Of a stretch of DNA of 64,000 nucleotides, positions 46,405 through 54,694 are shown in pieces; positions within the stretch are counted from its first letter, which is position 1, and each line of letters starts with the position of its first letter. The notes under the pieces were generated by a model. It saw nothing but the letters and a program-made list of their open reading frames with translations, did no database searches and was not told the DNA's origin. This DNA comes from Nitrospira sp. (lineage in GTDB: Bacteria; Nitrospirota; Nitrospiria; Nitrospirales; Nitrospiraceae), in assembly GCA_023248215.1 (NCBI GenBank), contig JAHFEW010000007.1:22180-86179 (forward strand), in the 5' to 3' direction. A program made the position numbers and the translations under genes.

Positions 46405-48105
46405 ATGCTTCGACCTACGTCCACGCGGAGATTCCTCCTGTTGTGTGCCGCCCTGATCGAGACGGCATGGGTCATGCTCTCGCCGAGTCGGCTCCAGGCC
46501 GAGGCCGGGCATGCCGACTATGGACCGGCCTCCCCGACATGGTTCTCACCGCCTGATTCCAGCCCGGTCGAAAGGGATGACGCCGTCGCGTTGCCGCCCT
46601 GGTCGGGCTTCGATCTCAGGCATTTCTGGATGCGCGCCGACCTGCGTGTTCGGCCCGAATGGCGAAACGGCGTCTGCTTCGGAGGCGGCCCCCCAATAGC
46701 CGGCGCCTGCAACAGCCTCAATGCCTCCGGATCCGGAACAACGGCCAACAACGGCCCAGGTGCCAGCGACTTCTACATCCAACAGTGGGCACGATTGGGC
46801 CTGGGATACGATCCTTCCTCCAATCTCAACTTTTACTTGGAGTTGCAAGACTCGGCGACGTGGGGTGGAAATGGCAATCCTACGGGAGACATCCAGGAGA
46901 GGGACGCTCTCAACCATCAATGTGCCACACCACGACCAGGACAATGCCGGCTCGGGATTCGTGCGGGATACGCGCTGATCCGCAATCTGGCCGGCATCGA
47001 CGGCCTCAGTATGAAAATCGGTCGTCAGTACGTCGTGTTCGGCAATCAACGGCTGTTCGGCCACTTCGACTGGGCCAACACCGGCTACTCGCATGATGGA
47101 GTCATGCTGAGTTATGCCACGCTCCACTTCGACATGAAACTCGGCTGGTTTCGGAATTCTGAAACGGACCTCGGGCAAGGGAGTCCCGGCGGCAGCCTTA
47201 CGCCAAATCTGTTGAGCTGCAGTCCGGATGTGATCTCCACGCCCTGCAATCCTGCACAAGCGCAGCATGCAACCGACGCCGGCAGCGACGTCGATATGGT
47301 GGTGCTGTACAACCAGATCCGAAGCCTGCCACGGATGATCGTCGAACCCTATTATGTGTTCTATTCCAACCGGCTCCCGGAACGGGCCAACCCCGGCCTC
47401 TACATGCCCAAGTCCGCCTCACAGTTGCGACACATGGTCGGACTTCGCGTAGAACTCCGAGACGGCAATTGGGACTTTGTGCAGGAAACGGCCTACCAAT
47501 TCGGCCGCAGCGCAGATGGATTTGGATTCGACAATCAACGCAACCTCACCATCAACGCCTGGGCCTCCGGAACCTGGCTCGGCCACACCTGGTACAACCA
47601 CCGATGGAAACCCCGGCTCGCGATCGGATTCGATTACGCCTCGGGAGACGGCGACAGCAATTGCGTGACGCCGGGCGGAAATCTTGCCCGCAGTTGCGGC
47701 GGCAACGCCAATACGTTCGAAAACTTCTTCCCGACCAATTTTCTCCACGTCGGCTACATGTTGAACGGAGCCTGGCGCAACAGCGTGCAACCACAGATCA
47801 ATCTACAGGCACGCCCGACCGCGCGCGATCACGTCGAAATCTGGGCTCTGCGCAAGTACTTGGCAAGCGCCCGTGACAACTGGTACCGTGGCTCACAGGG
47901 TCCGTTGATTTTTTCTCGATCCGACAACACGACCACGCACATCGGCGACGAACTCGACATTGCATGGAGCCATATGTTCGCGGACGGCAAAGTCTCGCTG
48001 GCGGTCATCTACGGCCACTTTTTCTCCGGTCCTTATATCCAGCACCAGCTCGGCACTTCCGCCGACCAGGACTGGGGCATCGTACAACTCTGGACAAATT
48101 TCTGA
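46405..48105 (+). CDS. Alginate-export-family outer-membrane porin
   Basis: 566 residues. Signal peptide MLRPTSTRRFLLLCAALIETAW, then a beta-barrel with repeated amphipathic strands, many Trp/Tyr/Asn, and blocks such as RADLRVRPEWRNG, IGRQYVVFGNQRLFG and ARDHVEIWALRKYL. It ends in an aromatic strand (WTNF), as outer-membrane proteins do. Odd start: the strong GGAGG site points to ATG 46388, which is out of frame and stops after 22 codons. ATG 46405 itself has no site, so it may be coupled to that mini-ORF or a base may be missing. Likely exports or imports an oligosaccharide or other small anion. Confidence 0.85.
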   Translation: MLRPTSTRRFLLLCAALIETAWVMLSPSRLQAEAGHADYGPASPTWFSPPDSSPVERDDAVALPPWSGFDLRHFWMRADLRVRPEWRNGVCFGGGPPIAGACNSLNASGSGTTANNGPGASDFYIQQWARLGLGYDPSSNLNFYLELQDSATWGGNGNPTGDIQERDALNHQCATPRPGQCRLGIRAGYALIRNLAGIDGLSMKIGRQYVVFGNQRLFGHFDWANTGYSHDGVMLSYATLHFDMKLGWFRNSETDLGQGSPGGSLTPNLLSCSPDVISTPCNPAQAQHATDAGSDVDMVVLYNQIRSLPRMIVEPYYVFYSNRLPERANPGLYMPKSASQLRHMVGLRVELRDGNWDFVQETAYQFGRSADGFGFDNQRNLTINAWASGTWLGHTWYNHRWKPRLAIGFDYASGDGDSNCVTPGGNLARSCGGNANTFENFFPTNFLHVGYMLNGAWRNSVQPQINLQARPTARDHVEIWALRKYLASARDNWYRGSQGPLIFSRSDNTTTHIGDELDIAWSHMFADGKVSLAVIYGHFFSGPYIQHQLGTSADQDWGIVQLWTNF

Positions 48106-48111
48106 CCCGCC

Positions 48112-49665
48112 ATGCAACGCGCCACCTTGAATTTTGAGACGCTGCTCGAAGTCACGAATGCCCTGAACTCGCAGCGGGACATCGAGAGCCTGTGGCGAGT
48201 CATCGCCGATCAAATCCAAAAGGTGATCCCTTGGGATCGTGCCGGCATCACCTTGTACGAACCCAGCACCGATTCTTTTCGGTTCTATGCCGTCGTCACC
48301 AACCTGGTAACCCCGGCCCTTGCGCACGACAGCGTCATTCCTCGAAAAGGCAGCGCGGTCGGATGGGTCTATGACAACCGGCGCCTGCACATCCGGGGAG
48401 CTCTCCAGAAAGAGCAAGTTTTTTTAGAAGACCGCTATTATGTCCAAGAAGGCTTGGGCCGGATGATCAACCTTCCGCTGCTCGTCCGAGAACATTGTCT
48501 CGGCACATTGAATATCGGCAGCGTGCAATCAGGCGCCCCGGATCCGGATGATTGCAAGTTCCTCCAGCAAGTCGCAACTCAGATCGCCTACGCCATTGAC
48601 CATGTGCTGGCCTACCAGCAGATCAAGCAACTCAGCGAGCAACTTCGCCGGGAGAATGAGTACCTCGCGGAAGAGGTCAAAGCCAGTCGCAATCTGCGCT
48701 TGGTAGTCGGCACATCTCCGGCCTTCACCAAGGTGGTTGATCTCGTCAAAGCCGTCGCTCCGACCGACACGACCGTCCTCCTGCTTGGGGAAACCGGAAC
48801 CGGTAAGGAAGTGCTGGCTCAGGCCCTGCATGATTTGAGTTTCCGCAGCCAGAAGCCGTTTATTCGCGTCAACTGCGCGGCGCTTCCCTCTGGGCTCATC
48901 GAGAGTGAATTATTCGGTCATGAACGCGGCGCATTTACCGGAGCGCAGCTACGCCGGGCTGGGCGCTTTGAATTGGCGCACACCGGCACCTTATTCCTGG
49001 ACGAGATCGGCGAAATGCCACTCGAGACCCAGGCCAAGCTGCTGCGTGTCCTTCAGGACGGCATGGTGGATAGAATCGGCGGAACTCAGCCGGTCTCGGT
49101 GGACGTTCGCCTAGTCGCCGCCACTAATGCCGACCTGTCGACCGCAATTCAGCAGGGAACCTTTCGAGCCGATCTGTACTACCGCCTCCATATCTTTCCC
49201 ATCGCCCTACCCCCGCTTCGAGAACGGCGCGAGGACATTCATCTGCTCGCGCAGCATTTCCTGGCTCAGATTGGGACCAAGCTCAAGCGGCCGCGCCTCA
49301 CCTTCCATCCGCAATCGCTGGTGCGGCTCCTCACCTACAATTGGCCTGGCAACGTGCGTGAACTTCAGAATGTAATCGAGCGGGCTGTCATTCTATCGAA
49401 CTCCTCCCAAGTCACGGTGGACGAGATGCTGCTCCCGCCCGTGCAGGCCAATTCTGGCCTCTCCACAGAACAGCCGGAGAACCTGGGGGACCTCGAACGT
49501 CACCACATCATGGAAGTACTGGGACGGACCAAATGGCGAATCTATGGCGACCGTGGGGCGGCCCATCTTCTAGGGCTAAATCCAGAAACATTGCGCAGCC
49601 GCCTAAGAAAACTTGGCATTCGACGCCCAGCCAGCAGGTCGCCTGAACCCAGTTCCCTCCCCTAA
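48112..49665 (+). CDS. Sigma-54-dependent transcriptional activator (GAF-AAA+-Fis)
   Basis: 517 residues. N-terminal GAF domain (about 12-170), AAA+ domain (200-430) with Walker A GETGTGKE, the sigma-54-contacting GAFTGA loop in [11 protein letters not shown], and LDEIGEM Walker B. A Fis-type helix-turn-helix at the end reads [25 protein letters not shown]. Resembles FhlA/NorR-like activators sensing small molecules through GAF. It follows the porin gene by six bases, so it is co-transcribed with its likely targets. Confidence 0.94.
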   Translation: MQRATLNFETLLEVTNALNSQRDIESLWRVIADQIQKVIPWDRAGITLYEPSTDSFRFYAVVTNLVTPALAHDSVIPRKGSAVGWVYDNRRLHIRGALQKEQVFLEDRYYVQEGLGRMINLPLLVREHCLGTLNIGSVQSGAPDPDDCKFLQQVATQIAYAIDHVLAYQQIKQLSEQLRRENEYLAEEVKASRNLRLVVGTSPAFTKVVDLVKAVAPTDTTVLLLGETGTGKEVLAQALHDLSFRSQKPFIRVNCAALPSGLIESELFGHERGAFTGAQLRRAGRFELAHTGTLFLDEIGEMPLETQAKLLRVLQDGMVDRIGGTQPVSVDVRLVAATNADLSTAIQQGTFRADLYYRLHIFPIALPPLRERREDIHLLAQHFLAQIGTKLKRPRLTFHPQSLVRLLTYNWPGNVRELQNVIERAVILSNSSQVTVDEMLLPPVQANSGLSTEQPENLGDLERHHIMEVLGRTKWRIYGDRGAAHLLGLNPETLRSRLRKLGIRRPASRSPEPSSLP

Positions 49666-50037
49666 CCCTGCGGGATTGCACGATTGGTCATTCCATGTTG
49701 CAACCCGTTCTCCACCCGCAACCAACAATGCAGAATCCCCGAGGCGGTCACCCTTTGATCGATCAACCTTACGCACAGTCGGCTCATTTGACCAGACTAT
49801 GGAAAGCATGATAAATTGCTGAACCGTACGAGCTACGATCGAAACCCTACGCTTCGCGTTTCCGGCGACATAGCTGCGCGATCGTTCCCCTAACTTACGT
49901 TCCTCCTACGGCCCATTCTCCCCTTCACCGGACAAGGGAATGGGCAACGCATGGGGCGAGATTCTGTGCATGCCCCACTGCACCCAGTTTGATGGCCTGG
50001 ACATCGCCATCCTGTTGTTCGCCGAAAGGAGTGTACG
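49666..50037. other. 372-base gap, nothing recognised
   Basis: No open frame with family features and no strong dyad. The TGGAAA...TTGCT at about 49799 has the wrong spacing for a sigma-54 promoter. The last bases before 50038 carry a clear AAAGGAG ribosome binding site. Confidence 0.35.
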
Positions 50038-50319
50038 ATGAAAATTACGTCCGTCTGGCGGGGCAACAAACCTGCACGTAAGAAAAAGCGAACCGTCCCG
50101 AAACTGAGAATCCGCTGGACGCAACTCGGACTCGTCGACCCCTCTCTAGAATCCCAGGAGACTCCGATGGATCAGATCCGTCGCGAGGTGACGGCTTTGG
50201 CAAGTTCGGGGTTTGGGGCAGAGACCCGTGCCCGGTCAGAACAAACCCAAGCCCGCCCTGCGCGGGCCCATGCGCGTACCAGCACGACCCGTACCGCCCG
50301 TCGGCCATCCGGCACATAA
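50038..50319 (+). CDS. Small basic hypothetical protein
   Basis: 93 residues with GAAAGGAG well placed before ATG 50038. Very basic at both ends (ARKKKRTVPKLRIRW; ARTSTTRTARRPSGT) with a helical middle (MDQIRREVTALASSGFG). Low-complexity Ala/Arg/Thr tail. No family is recognised; nucleic-acid binding is conceivable from charge alone. The next small gene begins 55 bases downstream and may be co-expressed. Confidence 0.55.
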   Translation: MKITSVWRGNKPARKKKRTVPKLRIRWTQLGLVDPSLESQETPMDQIRREVTALASSGFGAETRARSEQTQARPARAHARTSTTRTARRPSGT

Positions 50320-50373
50320 CAAGACAGGTCTATTCGATTACCGTCAAGGGAACACGAATAGAAGGAGGGAACC

Positions 50374-50562
50374 ATCGCACGAGCAGGCAAGACCACCATC
50401 GCGAAACGCGATCGAGAAAAAGCCAAACAGGTCAAGCAGCGGGAGAAAGAAGCCCGTCGTGTCCAGCGCAAGGCCGACAAACCCGCGCGGCCCACGACAT
50501 CCGAGGGAGATGATCCTGATCTGGAAGGGTTGCAATGGGGACCCCAGGAACCCCTGTACTAA
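50374..50562 (+). CDS. Small conserved-type basic protein with apparent ATC start
   Basis: 62 residues read from ATC 50374. An AGAAGGAGGG site lies at ideal distance (five bases). The frame is closed 5' by TAG at 50359, and no ATG, GTG or TTG occurs until near the C-terminus, so ATC is the only sensible start. The protein begins IARAGKTTIAKRDREKAKQ, has a strongly charged helix and ends DPDLEGLQWGPQEPLY. I recognise this layout (basic helix, acidic DPDL, PxPPLY-like end) from small Gram-negative proteins, from memory. ATC is as rare as the infC ATT start. Either genuine or a mutated ATG. Confidence 0.65.
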   Translation: MARAGKTTIAKRDREKAKQVKQREKEARRVQRKADKPARPTTSEGDDPDLEGLQWGPQEPLY

Positions 50563-50577
50563 ACAGGGGCTCCTGGG
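50543..50577 (+). terminator. Hairpin overlapping the stop codon of the ATC-start gene
   Basis: CCCAGGA-A-CCCCTGT, loop ACTAA, ACAGGGG-C-TCCTGGG: 14 paired bases with one mismatch. The stop codon is in the loop. There is no T-run, so Rho-type or convergent-gene insulation is more likely than a classic intrinsic terminator. Confidence 0.55.
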
Positions 50578-50601
50578 TGAACCTTGCCTGACTGAGCCGG
50601 C

Positions 50602-50943
50602 TTAGGATGTCTTTACGAAGCGGTCTTCCCCAAAGACACCACGCAGTTGCTTATTGACCAGTGAGCGATATTCTCCTTTTTCCTTCGCCATTCTCACCAA
50701 CCCTTCCGCATCCGTCAGAATCAAGAGATCCTCTTCCGCAATGAGCACCCGGTCGCCCTTACCGACGTTAATCCGATACTGGGTCCGTCCATCGGGATTT
50801 CTGCTCGGGCCCGTGACAATTTCTGTCAATCCGTCGATGTGCCCCTTTTGCCCATCCAAGCGATGTTGGACCATCGTCCCGTCGGGAATTCTGAGCCACT
50901 GACTCACTGCCCTGGGCGCATCCTGTTTCTGGTCACTCACCAT
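50602..50943 (-). CDS. Small hypothetical protein
   Basis: 113 residues from the second ATG (50943), where GGGAGG is best spaced; ATG 50946 and GTG 50940 are alternatives. Soluble, with beta-rich segments (WLRIPDGTMVQHRL, GRTQYRINVGKGDRVLIAEEDLLIL) and a helical end (GLVRMAKEKGEYRSLVNKQLRGVFG). No known family. Lies downstream of the helicase gene on the same strand, with 32 bases between, and may be cotranscribed. Confidence 0.65.
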   Translation of the reverse strand: MVSDQKQDAPRAVSQWLRIPDGTMVQHRLDGQKGHIDGLTEIVTGPSRNPDGRTQYRINVGKGDRVLIAEEDLLILTDAEGLVRMAKEKGEYRSLVNKQLRGVFGEDRFVKTS

Positions 50944-50975
50944 CATTCCTCCCTTGCAACGTATGATCGTATGAA

Positions 50976-52271
50976 TTAAGACACCGATCCAAGATCACTT
51001 CCATGCTTGATTTCCCCGTTCGGCTCTCGCACACCCCCATCGGTGGTCTGTCTCCAGCCCTGGGATGATCCCCCTCGCCGGCGCCGCCGCTCCGGTTCAC
51101 TGCGTGGCGCGTGCCCCTCAGATCGTGTGGTGGTGCCAGTTGAAGCCAGACTCCCATCCGCACGCGGCACTGCCTGACCCAGCAAGCGCTCGATCGCGCG
51201 CAATTGCTCGTGGTCTTCGGCGGTTACAAAGGTCGTCGCGCGCCCGGTCGCTCTCATACGAGCCGTCCGCCCGATCCGGTGGACATAATCCTCCGGACAA
51301 TTGGGCACATCGTAATTGACCACGTGGGCGATATTCGCCACATCGATCCCCCGTGCGGCGATGTCGGTCGCCACCAACACCCGAAAGGTCCCCCGCCGAA
51401 ACCCTTCCAGGGCCGCGCGACGTTGCGGCAACGTGCGCCCACCATGAAGCACCGCTACGCGATGACCTGCCGTGTCGAGCATGTTTCCCAGTCGATCCGC
51501 TCGATGTTTCGTCCTGGCGAAGACCAGCACCGTATCGGACTCGGACTGAAGGAGCGACATCAAGAGCGCGTTCTTACGGTCGTGTGTGGTGTGGTGCACG
51601 GCTTGCGTGACACCGTCGGCAGTCGTCGCGGACTTGGTGACCATGACACGCACGGGATCCTTCACGCTGGCCTGCGCCAAGCGGGCGAGATCAGTCGGCA
51701 TTGTGGCGGAAAAGAGCAACGTCTGGCGCTCTTCCGGCATGGCATCGAGAATTTGATTGATCTGCTGGGAAAAGCCCATGTCCAACATTCGATCGGCCTC
51801 ATCGAGGACCAGGATCGTCATCGCGAGTAAACTGATCGTTCCATTCCACATGTGATCGAGTAACCGTCCGGGAGTCGCGACGATAATGTCTGGACGTTGC
51901 CGCAAGCCTCTGACCTGAGCTTGCATATCCGCCCCGCCCACGACCGTGGTCGCAAACAACTGCAGATCGCGGCCTAACGCATCGATCGTCCCTTGAATTT
52001 GAATCGCTAACTCACGAGTCGGCGCCAAAATGAGCGCGCGCGGCTGCCCTTTCGGCGTCCCGCTCAACCGTTCTAACATGGGAATGACAAAAGCCGCGGT
52101 TTTCCCGGTTCCCGTCTGAGCGCATCCCAACACATCCCGGCCCGCGAGCGCATGGGGAATAGCTTGAGCTTGAATGGCCGTCGGTTCAGCGAAACCCGCT
52201 TTGGTCAGATTTCGCAAGAGGGTAGGAGACACACCAAGGGTGTCAAAACTTGTAAACGCAGTCGTCTGCAC
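50976..52271 (-). CDS. DEAD-box RNA helicase (RhlE type)
   Basis: 431 residues from GTG 52271, which has AAAGGA at good spacing; an ATG 27 bases upstream lacks a site. Motifs: Q motif (EPTAIQAQAIP), AQTGTGKT, PTRELAIQI, DEAD, SATMP, and HRIGRTAR. The C-terminal tail is basic and Arg/Gly-rich (about 385-431), as in RhlE-type helicases. It remodels RNA in ribosome assembly or mRNA decay, often cold-induced. The 323-base gap upstream leaves room for a long leader. Confidence 0.93.
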   Translation of the reverse strand: MQTTAFTSFDTLGVSPTLLRNLTKAGFAEPTAIQAQAIPHALAGRDVLGCAQTGTGKTAAFVIPMLERLSGTPKGQPRALILAPTRELAIQIQGTIDALGRDLQLFATTVVGGADMQAQVRGLRQRPDIIVATPGRLLDHMWNGTISLLAMTILVLDEADRMLDMGFSQQINQILDAMPEERQTLLFSATMPTDLARLAQASVKDPVRVMVTKSATTADGVTQAVHHTTHDRKNALLMSLLQSESDTVLVFARTKHRADRLGNMLDTAGHRVAVLHGGRTLPQRRAALEGFRRGTFRVLVATDIAARGIDVANIAHVVNYDVPNCPEDYVHRIGRTARMRATGRATTFVTAEDHEQLRAIERLLGQAVPRADGSLASTGTTTRSEGHAPRSEPERRRRRGGSSQGWRQTTDGGVREPNGEIKHGSDLGSVS

Positions 52272-52594
52272 GCAGCTATCCTTTCGTTGTGATCGCATTA
52301 AGACGGGATCAGAGAACCGAGGGGAGGGTGAATCCGGAAGGAGTCAGCTCCAGACTGGACCTGGTCGCGATGCGATCGCGCGGCCCACGTAGAAGAGATA
52401 CAGCACCGGTGGACCGATACAATGCTGCACTAAAGGACACTGTACCGCATGCGGCCCCTACTGGTCAACAGGTATGCCGGTTCCGGAGGACAGCTATTGG
52501 CTGATCAGCGCACCCTTAATCACTTCGGCCTGCAGCACACGATTTGCCGAACGTCAAAATCTCCTATACTATTCCAGAGAAAGCGAGGCTCTTG
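52272..52594. other. Gap with divergent promoters
   Basis: No gene. On the plus strand TTTGCC (52543-52548), 16 bases, TATACT (52565-52570) is a fair promoter for the secreted protein starting at 52595. The remaining ~270 bases toward the helicase gene may be its leader; no clear structure was seen. Confidence 0.4.
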
Positions 52595-52885
52595 ATGCGA
52601 ACAACGGTTTTCCCACTGACCCTCATGCTCCTGATCCTTGCCGCCCTCGCTCCGGCTTCGGACGCAGCATCAGAATCTACAGACACACGCAAGGTCGGAC
52701 CAAACCAGGGCCTGACCTTCGAAGACATCGGACGAGGGATCAAAAGCGCCGCGAAAAACATCGAGGATGAAATCCCAAAAATCGGACCGGCGATCGGCGA
52801 GACGTTCAAGAAGGTGACGGGAAGCGAGAAGGAAAAAGACCAGCCCAAAGCACCCTCTCAGAATTCGAGCAAAACTAAGAAGTAA
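52595..52885 (+). CDS. Small secreted hypothetical protein
   Basis: 96 residues from ATG 52595 (GCGAGG site); an upstream ATG in frame at 52544 lies before the promoter and is unlikely. Signal peptide (TVFPLTLMLLILAALAPASDA). The mature part is charged with FEDIGRGIKSAAKNIEDEIPKIG, an amphipathic helical repeat, and a Lys/Ser-rich tail. No family recognised. Periplasmic; possibly apolipoprotein-like (inference). Confidence 0.65.
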   Translation: MRTTVFPLTLMLLILAALAPASDAASESTDTRKVGPNQGLTFEDIGRGIKSAAKNIEDEIPKIGPAIGETFKKVTGSEKEKDQPKAPSQNSSKTKK

Positions 52886-52967
52886 CGGCCAGATGCGCGA
52901 CGATGCGCCGCCCTCTGGAATTCCTATGGAATCCTGCGGTCCCTTACAGTAGCCATCCCCCTCGATC

Positions 52968-53378
52968 ATGTTGTTGAAACCAATCCTCCCCATATTGGTC
53001 ATGCTGTTGATCATCGCAGGTTGCGGGCTTCCCCACACACTCGTCTGCTTGTCGGACGAGCATCCGGTGGTGACTGAGTCGCTCTATTTCGGCACTGCAA
53101 AACCAAAGGGGATCGTGACGGAAGACGAGTGGGCCTCATTCATCGATACGACGGTGATGCCGGCGTTTCCGGACGGACTGACCTCATGGGCGGTGTCCGG
53201 ACGGTGGAGAACGGCAACCGGAATGGTCGAGCACGAAACATCCTACGTGCTCCAGTTGACGCACGATGGGAGTCAGGAGAAAGAGACGGCCATCCAACAC
53301 ATCATGCGGACGTACAAGAACACCTTTCAGCAGGAAGCCGTCATGAGAATTCGTTCACAAGCCTGCCGTTCTTTCTAA
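52968..53378 (+). CDS. DUF3574 lipoprotein
   Basis: 136 residues. Lipobox LIIAGC at the end of the signal peptide. The DUF3574 pattern is visible: SLYFGTAKPKG, VTEDEWASFIDTTVMPAFPDGLT, then a strand with ETSYVLQL and a C-terminal helix carrying FQQEAVMRI. Function of the family is unknown. Convergent with the FecR gene, 23 bases apart. Confidence 0.82.
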   Translation: MLLKPILPILVMLLIIAGCGLPHTLVCLSDEHPVVTESLYFGTAKPKGIVTEDEWASFIDTTVMPAFPDGLTSWAVSGRWRTATGMVEHETSYVLQLTHDGSQEKETAIQHIMRTYKNTFQQEAVMRIRSQACRSF

Positions 53379-53401
53379 CGGCTGTCATAGGTATCGCCAG
53401 T

Positions 53402-54490
53402 TCACTTCTTCCCATGACCCTTTGCACCCTTGCCGACATCGTTCAGAATTTGCTTCAGGAGCCCGCTGGTGTTCAGACCTCCGGACTGAGCGGGCCCAAG
53501 GCTCCCGGCACCGGCGCCTTGAATAGAAGGGGCCACCGGCGGAGAAAGGATGGACGGCGACGAGGTGGAGAGCGATGGCACACCTGTGGAGTTTCCAGCT
53601 GCGGACGCTTGGATGCCAGGGATAAACGGCAGGCCGGTACTGGTCGACAGAATAGCGCCTTTGACGGTCGTGCCGAGCAGCTCCTTTTCGCTTCCCGCTG
53701 GAGAAGTTTGCTGGAGTTCCTTCTCGACTTCGAGCGCGAGACCGACATGGGCGTTGACGATTTGGCGCGTGACCGGAAGAGGAAGGGTGCGATGTTCGTC
53801 CCTGACAGCAAGTGGTTGCATGGCACGCGGGTCCGGTTGTATCTCCGAGACGGAAGTAACCGTCCCCGATTTCAGGGAGACCTCCGATCCTGTCTTGAGG
53901 GAAAACGACCTGCCCTCTCCGGTCAATGGCTCGACCCGCGCATGCCCCTCAAACACACGCAGCGTTTCGACCGGAGGCGCATTGACCAGTCGCGCAAAGA
54001 ACGACCGCTGCTCCCCTCCCAGCACCGTGGCTTCCAGAATACCGCCCCGGCTCACCACTCGGGCAAGCGCCGTCTGAAGCGTAAGCGTGTCGGTCATCCG
54101 CCCGGCGTTGTAGGACAAGGCGATTCGCACGGTACCATGGTGAAGCCGCACTTCGGTTTGGCCATGATGGGGTTCCTGGATCTGCATTCGTGCCTCTTCG
54201 TGCAAAGTCAACAGCGCGCGATGATCCCACAATACATCGACCTTCGCGCCGGCGCCGGTACGAAGCTCCTCGCCGGCAGCAATGCTATCACCGACCTTCA
54301 CGATGCGAGAAGAAGGGCCAGCAGGGACCATCGCAACTGGTCCTCCGACAATCCCCATCACCACCCCGACTGCACGCCCATCGCCTGACAGGGGTCGCGG
54401 TGGCTCTTCCGCCCAAGCCCCAGTCGTGGCACCCGATAGAAACATGCACCCGCACGTGAGCACCCGTAAACAGAAGTCGACGGTTCTCAT
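53402..54490 (-). CDS. FecR-domain secreted protein
   Basis: 362 residues. Signal peptide (LRVLTCGCMFLSGATTGAWA) rather than a lipobox. FecR-type beta domain (about 45-165): VMGIVGGPVAMVP, VGDSIAAGEELRTGAGAKVDVLWD, then LHHGTVRIAL. The C-terminal part is low-complexity Ser/Pro/Gly-rich and probably disordered. Unlike FecR of iron-siderophore systems, no sigma factor or TonB receptor is nearby. It faces a divergently transcribed TPR outer-membrane protein, a pairing seen in other bacteria. Confidence 0.85.
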   Translation of the reverse strand: MRTVDFCLRVLTCGCMFLSGATTGAWAEEPPRPLSGDGRAVGVVMGIVGGPVAMVPAGPSSRIVKVGDSIAAGEELRTGAGAKVDVLWDHRALLTLHEEARMQIQEPHHGQTEVRLHHGTVRIALSYNAGRMTDTLTLQTALARVVSRGGILEATVLGGEQRSFFARLVNAPPVETLRVFEGHARVEPLTGEGRSFSLKTGSEVSLKSGTVTSVSEIQPDPRAMQPLAVRDEHRTLPLPVTRQIVNAHVGLALEVEKELQQTSPAGSEKELLGTTVKGAILSTSTGLPFIPGIQASAAGNSTGVPSLSTSSPSILSPPVAPSIQGAGAGSLGPAQSGGLNTSGLLKQILNDVGKGAKGHGKK

Positions 54491-54694
54491 AAGACACCAC
54501 TCCTCATCGTGAAACTGTTCAAAAACGAGCAGCTCTCTGTTGAATGCATGGCCTGCAAAGCATTTCCGGCTGCCACTTTCCAGCCATTGCGGCTCGGAAA
54601 ATCAGCAGGAGGTATCGTATAGTAGGTGGCCGATCGCGCCTTGGTCAAGCGAGGAAAGAGGGCGAGCGCGAATGATGGAATGGAGAACCATTCA

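Noticed and set aside
49799..49820. Possible sigma-54 promoter after the activator gene
   Set aside because: GG to GC spacing is 17, not 12 bases.
53129..54388. 419-codon open frame on the plus strand
   Set aside because: Overlaps the DUF3574 gene end and is antisense to the FecR protein; low-complexity Arg/Gly/Ser.
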